Assembly (NCBI GenBank): GCA_002334915.1
Contig: DDCQ01000043.1
Coordinates: 1 to 12,986, forward strand
Source: Porticoccaceae bacterium UBA2002
Lineage (GTDB): Bacteria > Pseudomonadota > Gammaproteobacteria > Pseudomonadales > Porticoccaceae
DNA: 12,986 nt
Reading direction: 5' to 3'
Translations under genes and position numbers: made by a program
Shown here: piece after piece, positions 7,902-12,986 of the stretch
How the letters are laid out: the number at the start of each line of letters is the position of its first letter
Numbering within the stretch: the first letter of the stretch is position 1
The notes under the pieces: model-generated
Databases searched by the model: none
Told to the model about the DNA's origin: nothing
Seen by the model: only the letters and a program-made list of their open reading frames with translations

Positions 7902-9428
7902 ATGAGATTAGTTATCTGGTTATCAGTTTGCCTGCTAACGGCCTGCGGTGGCGGAGGTGGCGGCTCCCCTACCCTAGCATCTCAACCCCAGCCTACAACT
8001 CCGACCCCAGAGCCCATCTCAGTCCCTGTGCCTGGGCAGAATATAGTCAGCCAGACTATTAGGGGCCAGCTAGTCGATCGAACCTTTTTGATCCGCGCTC
8101 CTGAGGAACAGACCAATAACAGCTACCCTGTGGTGTTCTTTTTCCATGGTGCTGGCGGCAGTGGTGAGGCTGTTTTAAGCAATAACCCGGATATTAGCGA
8201 TCTAATTGATGCTGGACAGTTTATTGGTATTTTCCCCGATGGTTATGAACAGCGCTGGAATGTCAGCGGTGAAACCAATGCTGATGATGTGGCATTTGTA
8301 TCGCTGATTATTAACAGCCTGGATGCTGACAGCAGCTTTAATCTGGATAGGGTCTATGGAGTAGGCATTTCTAACGGTGCAGGCCTGGTCAATAAAATCG
8401 CCAAAGAGGCCTCAGTATTTAGCGGTATTGCCCCGCTGATTAGTCAGCAGACCGTCGCAACTGGAGAAACAGTGCCATCGCAGGCTCTCTCTGTATTTCA
8501 AGTTAATGGCACCGATGACGAACTGGTGCCGTTAAACGGCGGTATTGGTGTTGCTGACAGTGATTTTATGTCCGCCCAGGACAGTGCAGAAAACTGGGCG
8601 TCAAACTTCAACTGCGAAATGACCCCCTCTAGCAGATCCACAACCTGGGGTGAACGATCGGTAGAGGAAGTTACTTTTACCGGCTGCCTGGATAATAAGA
8701 AGGTGCGCTATTTTATAGCGGAAGATACTGGTCACAGTACCGAATTTGGAGAGGACTTTGACCTTTATCAGCTGATCTGGCGGTTCTTTAGATCTACCGA
8801 TCGTGACGATGCGCTCAATCTTAAGCTGCTATCTCTGGGCGACAGCTACACGATCGGCCAAGGAGTATGCGATACCTGCAGCTTTCCCGAACAGCTTAAG
8901 CAAAGCCTGGTTTTTGAATACTCAGACCGGGATACCATCAGTTTGCAAGTTATCGCCGAGACCGGCTGGACCACCACTAATCTATTGAGCGCTATAGAAA
9001 GCGAAGCCCCAGCCAGTGATTTTGATTTGGTAACTCTGCTAATTGGGGTAAATAACCAATCTCAAAGCCGGCCTTTTGAAGTCTATGAGACAGAGTTTAT
9101 AGAACTGGTAGACAGGGCTATTTCTTTTGTTGGCGGAGATCCCAGCAAGCTTATCGCGCTGTCCATTCCCGACTACGCCTATACCCCCTTTGGCGAATTT
9201 AGAGAGCCCACACGCATCAGTGCTGGCATAGATCTCTATAACAACTTTGCCAGAGACTATTGTGAAGACAATGGCCTGACATATGTTTATATTACCGACA
9301 TCACCAGAGAGGGTTTGGAAGATCCTATGCTGGTAGCCGCTGACCGGCTACACCCCTCAACTCTGGCTTATAGCAAGTTTATTGAGCGCTTATTGCCAGT
9401 GGCCCTTAATAAATTAGAACAGCCCTAG
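7902..9428 (+). CDS. Lipoprotein with two esterase domains: CE1/PHB-depolymerase-like plus SGNH/GDSL hydrolase
   Basis: A 508-residue lipoprotein. The signal peptide ends in the lipobox LTAC (12-15); lipidated C15 is followed by a glycine run and a Pro/Thr-rich linker to about residue 45. The first domain (about 50-298) is an alpha/beta hydrolase of the polyhydroxybutyrate-depolymerase/feruloyl-esterase type. It has the HGAGG oxyanion region (82-86), nucleophile S157 in GISNG, a likely acid at D205/D206 in NGTDDELVP, and H278 in DTGHS. The second domain (about 305-503) is an SGNH hydrolase: S315 in LGDSY (block I), G355 (block II), N384 in IGVNN (block III), and D481/H484 in DRLHPS (block V). 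Both catalytic sets look complete, so two active esterases are tethered to the envelope, possibly exposed outside. Substrates might be acylated or feruloylated polysaccharides, polyesters or lipids. The gene begins 10 bases after the small protein gene and ends 4 bases before the next gene. Confidence 0.88.
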   Translation: MRLVIWLSVCLLTACGGGGGGSPTLASQPQPTTPTPEPISVPVPGQNIVSQTIRGQLVDRTFLIRAPEEQTNNSYPVVFFFHGAGGSGEAVLSNNPDISDLIDAGQFIGIFPDGYEQRWNVSGETNADDVAFVSLIINSLDADSSFNLDRVYGVGISNGAGLVNKIAKEASVFSGIAPLISQQTVATGETVPSQALSVFQVNGTDDELVPLNGGIGVADSDFMSAQDSAENWASNFNCEMTPSSRSTTWGERSVEEVTFTGCLDNKKVRYFIAEDTGHSTEFGEDFDLYQLIWRFFRSTDRDDALNLKLLSLGDSYTIGQGVCDTCSFPEQLKQSLVFEYSDRDTISLQVIAETGWTTTNLLSAIESEAPASDFDLVTLLIGVNNQSQSRPFEVYETEFIELVDRAISFVGGDPSKLIALSIPDYAYTPFGEFREPTRISAGIDLYNNFARDYCEDNGLTYVYITDITREGLEDPMLVAADRLHPSTLAYSKFIERLLPVALNKLEQP

Positions 9429-9432
9429 AGGA

Positions 9433-9780
9433 ATGGCCTTGGAAATCATTGTTTCATCAATTATCTTTTTTACCCTGACCGCACTGGTTTATTCAAGGGT
9501 CGGCTTTGCCAATATTAGCAATAGCTACAACCTGTGGTTCCAGGATGGCTACTGGGTAAACTACAATGTGGTGGAGGCTGTAGCCTGGATTGCCAAGGCC
9601 GCCGTCATACTTCCAGGCCTTATCTGGCAAAAAGAGATTTGGCAACTGCACCTGGTCACCTTATTCACCTCAGCGCTGTTAATCTGGGTATCTGAGCGCA
9701 AACTGTTACCCACCATGGTGGCTTTTAATACCCTGTGGATTGGCTTATCCACTGTGGTTATAGTGCGAAACCTGATATAA
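9433..9780 (+). CDS. Small four-helix membrane protein, unrecognised
   Basis: A 115-residue protein, almost wholly hydrophobic, with four predicted membrane helices (about 3-21, 44-62, 70-86 and 91-112). W40-Y43 and several tryptophans lie at helix ends. I know no family for it. The ATG at 9433 sits only one base after GAGG, which is too close. The TTG at 9439 has AGAGGA at a normal 6-base spacing and may be the true start, giving a protein two residues shorter. It lies 4 bases after the esterase gene and 32 bases before the acyltransferase gene, so it is very probably in the same operon. A role in moving or holding a lipid substrate is only a guess. Confidence 0.75.
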   Translation: MALEIIVSSIIFFTLTALVYSRVGFANISNSYNLWFQDGYWVNYNVVEAVAWIAKAAVILPGLIWQKEIWQLHLVTLFTSALLIWVSERKLLPTMVAFNTLWIGLSTVVIVRNLI

Positions 9781-9812
9781 AGTTGGCGCTCTAACCTTTC
9801 TGGGAGACAGTT

Positions 9813-10397
9813 TTGCGCTACACGCTTTTTTCGACACCCCTTCTAAGCCCAGTACTGCGTTTGCTATCCAAGCTTATCCTAAAGATTATTCGCTGGCGGG
9901 TCATCGGGTCGCTGCCCAAAGACCAAAAAAAATATGTGCTTATTGTGGCACCCCACACCTCAAACTGGGATTTTATTCTGTTTGTTTTGGCTGTTTCAGT
10001 GTTGCGCTTAAAACCCAGTGTGCTGATAAAAAGTACGCTCTTTATAGGCCCCCTGGGATGGTTTTTGCGTTATTGTGGGGCTATCCCAGTCAACCGCACC
10101 CAGGCAAGCTCACTGGTCAGCTATATTGCTGATATCTATGCACAGCGTGAAGAGTTTGTGCTGATTATTACCCCGGAGGGCACACGCAGCGCAAACCCCA
10201 ACTGGAAACGCGGGTTTCATCATGTAGCCACCGCAGCTGAGGTACCCATTCTAATAGTCTATGTGGACAGCGCGACAAGAACTATTGGCATAGAGGGCCT
10301 GATGGAGCCCAGCAGTGATGTGGATGGCGATATGGGTAAAATTAAACGCTTTTTCGACAGTAAAAGTGGCCTAAGGCCAAAAAATTATGCCTCCTGA
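9813..10397 (+). CDS. PlsC-family (1-acylglycerol-3-phosphate-type) acyltransferase
   Basis: A 194-residue acyltransferase of the short PlsC-like class. The catalytic HX4D motif is HTSNWD (H48, D53). The phosphate- and glycerol-binding motifs follow: GAIPVNR (89-95) and TPEGTR (120-125), then VPILIVYVDSATR (144-156). A hydrophobic, basic N-terminal helix (about 10-30) suggests membrane attachment facing the cytoplasm. The family moves acyl chains from acyl-CoA or acyl-ACP to lysophospholipids or related lysolipids. The exact acceptor cannot be read; the HTSNWDF form differs from canonical PlsC (NHQSxxD), so a specialised or unusual lipid is possible. The start is TTG at 9813, with GGGAG about 6 bases upstream and no better ATG. 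It follows the four-helix membrane protein and precedes the exported SDR. Confidence 0.88.
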   Translation: MRYTLFSTPLLSPVLRLLSKLILKIIRWRVIGSLPKDQKKYVLIVAPHTSNWDFILFVLAVSVLRLKPSVLIKSTLFIGPLGWFLRYCGAIPVNRTQASSLVSYIADIYAQREEFVLIITPEGTRSANPNWKRGFHHVATAAEVPILIVYVDSATRTIGIEGLMEPSSDVDGDMGKIKRFFDSKSGLRPKNYAS

Positions 10398-10436
10398 GAG
10401 ACAACCAATTAATTATAAAAATTAAAGGAAAACAAA

Positions 10437-11405
10437 ATGCTTCGTACATCACTTTCGATTTGTCTGATTATTGTAACCCTGCTTGCACTTCCCATCTCCA
10501 CAGTTGCCATGGCGCCACAGGACTCTGAGGCAAAATCAATTCTGGTTACCGGGGCTACCACTGGTATTGGTCGCAGCCTGGCTGAGACCCTTGCAGGTAA
10601 GGGCTATCATGTTTATGCCGGAGCAAGAACAGACGGTGAAATGGCAGAACTAAATACCATTAAAAATATAACCGCCGTGCGTTTAGACGTGACCAAACAA
10701 GACCAAATTGATGCCGCTGTTGCCATGGTCAAAGAAAAAGGAACCGGATTGTACGGACTGGTCAACAATGCTGGCATTTTCGGTGGTGGTGCAGTCTTGG
10801 AGACCGAAATAGAAGAGCAAACTATCGTCTATAAGGTCAATGTTGAAGGTGTCTATCGAATTACGAAAGCATTTGCACCTCTGGTGATTGAGTCTAAAGG
10901 GCGCATTACCACAACAGGTTCTGTTGCTGGCACTATAACCACCGCCAGCTTCAATGGTTACAGTGGCAGCAAGCATTGGATTGAAGCCTTTACCGATGGG
11001 CTGGCTCAAGAGATTTCATCCACAGGTGTCGCAGTTAGTGTTGTTGAGCCTGGCAACTACCAGTCTCATATCCGCCGCAACACAGTACTTCGAGCATTTG
11101 CCAAAGTGAAAGCCGCAGGTGGAGAAGTGACCGACGAAATGCAAAAGCAGTATGAGCAAACTGCCGCCTACGAGTTAACCCTAACCAAACCAGATGCTGT
11201 GGTAGAGGCCTTTATGCACGCTCTGTTTGATGAAAACCCCCATCGTCGCTATATGGTCACGCCCAACCAGCAGGAGCGTGCATTTGCTATAGGCACCAAG
11301 GTACAGCAATTGGTGGAATTAAATCACTGGGGGCCGCACCAATATAGTCGCGAAGAGTTGATTGAGATGTTGGATAAGGCTCTGGCTGAAAAAGCACTCC
11401 AGTAA
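10437..11405 (+). CDS. Short-chain dehydrogenase/reductase with N-terminal signal or anchor sequence
   Basis: A 322-residue classical SDR with an extra N-terminus. The Rossmann loop is TGATTGIG (38-45), NNAG is at 110-113, and the catalytic set is S162, Y175 and K179 (YSGSK). N135 in VNVEG is the usual fourth residue. The fold and motifs look intact. Residues 1-26 (MLRTS...VAMA) form a typical Sec signal: R3, a hydrophobic core and small residues at TVA-MA. The start has a strong SD (AAGGA, 7 bases), and no internal ATG gives a complete cytoplasmic protein without the hydrophobic stretch except possibly M25. SDRs need NAD(P)H, which is scarce in the periplasm, so the segment may instead be a membrane anchor. 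Helices after 215 form an extended C-terminal region of unclear role. The substrate is unknown. It is probably the last gene of the operon. Confidence 0.87.
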   Translation: MLRTSLSICLIIVTLLALPISTVAMAPQDSEAKSILVTGATTGIGRSLAETLAGKGYHVYAGARTDGEMAELNTIKNITAVRLDVTKQDQIDAAVAMVKEKGTGLYGLVNNAGIFGGGAVLETEIEEQTIVYKVNVEGVYRITKAFAPLVIESKGRITTTGSVAGTITTASFNGYSGSKHWIEAFTDGLAQEISSTGVAVSVVEPGNYQSHIRRNTVLRAFAKVKAAGGEVTDEMQKQYEQTAAYELTLTKPDAVVEAFMHALFDENPHRRYMVTPNQQERAFAIGTKVQQLVELNHWGPHQYSREELIEMLDKALAEKALQ

Positions 11406-11441
11406 AACCGGACTAGCCACAGATACAGCAAAAATCGCTCA

Positions 11442-11480
11442 GCAGCCTCTACCGTTCCCTAAAAAAGGGTAGACTGCTTT
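11442..11480 (+). terminator. Probable intrinsic terminator after the exported SDR
   Basis: GCAG (11442-11445) and TCTACC (11448-11453) pair with GGTAGA (11468-11473) and CTGC (11474-11477), leaving a two-base CC bulge and a 14-base loop. A short T-run (TTT, 11478-11480) follows. An inner CCCT/AGGG pairing competes. It starts 37 bases past the SDR stop. The T-run is short, so confidence is moderate. Confidence 0.5.
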
Positions 11481-11558
11481 CATAGGTCTTTCATGATATT
11501 GTTTAACCAGTATTTGCTAAGGCAAAATATAAATATACTTTCACTATGGAGACGTTAC

Positions 11559-11954
11559 ATGGATAAGCCAAACATTTTAAGAAGATTAATAATGCGAGTT
11601 GTGCACATCTGGAGACGCGTGATGAACGTGAAGTTCAATCCATTGAAGCATATTCCAGATAACACGCTACAGTCCTATTTCATGCTTGTGTTGTTTACAA
11701 TTTGGAGCATAACATTTGGTTTTATAGCTACCTATTACATTGGCTGGCTAGGGTATAGCACCATAACAAGTGTCGTTGTCCACCTGACTATCTTAATTCC
11801 TATTATGATTACCAATGCAGTTTTTATCGATGCGGAGCGCACGGGTGCACAGTGGTTAGCTGAGTGGCAGTCCGAGCAAAGCAGATACAAGCTGTTTACC
11901 AACAGAATTAAAGCGAAAAACTTGGTCCGATGGAAGGTAGATTCGGAAGCGTAG
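11559..11954 (+). CDS. Two-helix membrane protein with basic N-terminus, unrecognised
   Basis: A 131-residue protein from the ATG at 11559, which has a GGAG SD 7 bases upstream. An in-frame ATG at 11493 would add 22 residues, but it lies nearly on the terminator and has no SD. The first 32 residues are strongly basic (LRRL, WRR, K/H), then two membrane helices follow (about 40-62 and 67-91), then a charged tail with a Trp pair (WLAEWQSE). The positive-inside rule puts both ends in the cytoplasm. I recognise no family. It stands alone: a terminator lies before it and it faces the metal operon, ending 14 bases from the repressor stop. Function unknown. Confidence 0.7.
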   Translation: MDKPNILRRLIMRVVHIWRRVMNVKFNPLKHIPDNTLQSYFMLVLFTIWSITFGFIATYYIGWLGYSTITSVVVHLTILIPIMITNAVFIDAERTGAQWLAEWQSEQSRYKLFTNRIKAKNLVRWKVDSEA

Positions 11955-11968
11955 GAATAACACCTGCC

Positions 11969-12232
11969 CTAGGCTCGCTTGAGTACTTTTACTAATTCAG
12001 CGATTTTGATATCGATCTGATCCTGGCTCTGCAGGGAATCTCTGATACATTCTTCAATATGCTTGTCCAGTATCTTTGCCTCAACTGTTGCTATGGCTGA
12101 TTTGGCGGCTTTAAGCTGATTGAGGATATCGATGCAGTACTGACCCTCATTAACCATTTTGCCAATACCATTAATCTGCCCGGAAATACGATTGATATTG
12201 GGAATTAACTTTTTGTGGCAGGAATGTGTCAT
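11969..12232 (-). CDS. CsoR/RcnR-family metal-sensing transcriptional repressor
   Basis: An 87-residue all-helical regulator of the CsoR/RcnR/FrmR (DUF156) family, typical length. The family core is clear: NRISGQINGIGKMV (14-27), YCIDIL (32-37) and DKHIEECI (56-63). The sensor residues are C33, H58 and C62, the Cys-His-Cys set that binds Cu(I) in CsoR. The N-terminus THSCH (2-6) adds H3 and C5, recalling the H3 ligand of nickel/cobalt RcnR, so the metal cannot be fixed from sequence. Such repressors are tetramers that leave DNA when metal binds. The SD is strong (AAGGAG, about 5-6 bases from ATG 12232). It is the last gene of the metal operon, 9 bases after the MerT-like gene, and probably represses its own operon. 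The operon promoter lies outside the window. Confidence 0.88.
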   Translation of the reverse strand: MTHSCHKKLIPNINRISGQINGIGKMVNEGQYCIDILNQLKAAKSAIATVEAKILDKHIEECIRDSLQSQDQIDIKIAELVKVLKRA

Positions 12233-12241
12233 GGCCTCTCC

Positions 12242-12607
12242 TTAGATAAATTTGGGCGCTATGTAGGTGAAAATGCTGGCGCAGATAAAGATGCCTGTGG
12301 ATGCAGTATAAATCCTTCGTGAGCGCTGCCTCGTTCGCAAGCAGGCGCGACCCAACTCCGGGTCAGCAGGGCATGGCATTCTGGCTGTTTTATAGTTGAC
12401 CACACCGGCCACCACAATCATTACCAAGGCAAACAGGCTAATGGCGATTTTGTATTGGGACAGCACAATCAAAAAGGGGAATACGCCCAGCAGACTGGCA
12501 AAGCTGGCCCCAGCGCCCACGGCGACAAAAAGTGCGGGCAGAGCGCAGCAGATCAATGTCGAAGTAGAGGCGAATAGTGAAAAGAAATTGGCCGCTCTGT
12601 CTTGCAT
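12242..12607 (-). CDS. MerT-like small heavy-metal membrane transport protein
   Basis: A 121-residue inner-membrane protein with three likely helices (about 15-41, 52-70 and 102-117). The first helix holds the vicinal cysteine pair and proline, STLICCALP (15-24), typical of MerT/MerC-type metal uptake proteins. A loop carries CPADP with C79, and C89 in a basic stretch (RTRQRSRR), which suggests a cytoplasmic side; C109 lies in the last helix. MerT takes metal from periplasmic MerP through such cysteine pairs. Here the HMA protein encoded one base upstream would fill the MerP place. This is a divergent relative rather than classical MerT, so mercury is not certain and copper is equally plausible. 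The start ATG at 12607 follows TAAT of the preceding gene, with TAGG 9 bases away. Confidence 0.72.
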   Translation of the reverse strand: MQDRAANFFSLFASTSTLICCALPALFVAVGAGASFASLLGVFPFLIVLSQYKIAISLFALVMIVVAGVVNYKTARMPCPADPELGRACLRTRQRSRRIYTASTGIFICASIFTYIAPKFI

Positions 12608-12608
12608 A

Positions 12609-12986
12609 TTATTTGCCTACCAACTGGATGGCCGTGGTGTTAAGGCCGTTGTTAAGAATATTTTGCTCAATGCCAGCGCGGTTTATTTCTGTCTCTGGGG
12701 CGTAGGCCAGCAGGACTTTTCCTGAGGCCAGATCTACATCTATTTTGGTCACAGCGCTGTCTTTGCCAAAGGTCTTTTCAATACCGCGGGCACAGAAGTC
12801 ACAGACCATGCCCTGAACACTGATCACCACTACTTGATCCCCGGGAACGGCGTTAACAAAGTTATCGAAACGCTCGGCATCCACGCTGAGCTTTTGGCCA
12901 TCAACCATGGTGTCGTGGACATGGCCTTCATGGGAATGCATATGGCCCATTTCATGGTGGGCGGCCTGGGTTGCTGTTGCGGTCAG
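12609..12986 (-). CDS. Exported HMA-domain (MerP-like) metal-binding protein, start beyond the window
   Basis: The reading frame is open from the stop at 12609 to the right edge, and the start codon lies outside. The first visible residues, LTATATQAAHHEM, are the end of a signal peptide with a cut after TQA, so the internal ATG at 12950 is probably not the start. The mature N-terminus is His-rich (HHEMGHMHSHEGHVHD), a likely extra metal site. The C-terminal domain is a heavy-metal-associated fold with GMVCDFCARGIEK: the CxxC (C-D-F-C) metal site lies about 50 residues after M at 12950, and the ferredoxin-like fold ends in NNGLNTTAIQL. It probably acts in the periplasm, catching Cu, Hg or a similar soft metal and passing it to the MerT-like protein encoded one base downstream. 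Confidence 0.85.
   Translation of the reverse strand: MTATATQAAHHEMGHMHSHEGHVHDTMVDGQKLSVDAERFDNFVNAVPGDQVVVISVQGMVCDFCARGIEKTFGKDSAVTKIDVDLASGKVLLAYAPETEINRAGIEQNILNNGLNTTAIQLVGK

Noticed and set aside
7945..7965. Glycine run after the lipobox as a frameshift or sequencing artefact
   Set aside because: Poly-Gly after the lipidated cysteine is common in bacterial lipoproteins, and the frame continues cleanly into the hydrolase domain.
12396..12725. Plus-strand frame across the MerT-like and HMA genes
   Set aside because: It covers two well-supported minus-strand genes and has no domain of its own.
11969..12986. Calling the right-end genes a classical mer operon
   Set aside because: No MerR or MerA is present, the regulator is of the CsoR family, and the membrane protein is only MerT-like.

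Overview
The window looks like chromosome of a free-living, probably marine, gammaproteobacterium. This is inference from the gene families (exported Sel1 protein, DUF5916-type outer-membrane barrel, BCCT transporter, CE1/SGNH lipoprotein), moderate GC and ordinary Shine-Dalgarno (SD) starts; no rRNA or other marker gene is present to confirm it. I see no tRNA, insertion sequence, CRISPR array or phage gene. Fourteen CDS are supported, and two of them run off the window edges.

Left part (1-1191, minus strand): the N-terminal part of a short-chain dehydrogenase cut by the left edge, then a secreted five-repeat Sel1 protein. A gene-free stretch follows (1192-1521), AT-rich, with one 18-bp near-palindrome.

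Centre left (1522-7492, minus strand): a tight four-gene operon read from 7492 down to 1522. Its order is a short, divergent BCCT transporter that keeps the quaternary-ammonium aromatic-box residues, a GMC flavin oxidoreductase of the choline-dehydrogenase type, an unrecognised coiled-coil protein with two membrane segments, and a DUF5916-type outer-membrane beta-barrel with an N-terminal CBM9-like domain. Upstream, a candidate promoter has a LacI-type palindrome lying in its -35/-10 spacer. The simplest reading is regulated uptake and oxidation of a choline-like compound, with an envelope component attached.

Centre right (7670-11405, plus strand): a probable second operon, divergent from the first. 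It holds a small charged protein, a lipoprotein that fuses two different serine esterases (CE1/PHB-depolymerase-like plus SGNH/GDSL), a small four-helix membrane protein, a PlsC-family acyltransferase, and a short-chain dehydrogenase with an N-terminal signal or anchor sequence. A hairpin at 11442-11480 probably ends it. The theme is ester or lipid chemistry at the envelope. A lone two-helix membrane protein follows (11559-11954).

Right end (11969-12986, minus strand): a compact metal-handling operon of an exported His-rich HMA-domain protein (cut by the right edge), a MerT-like membrane protein and a CsoR-family repressor. The genes are 1 and 9 bases apart. Copper or mercury handling is the likely job. 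No MerA or MerR is present.
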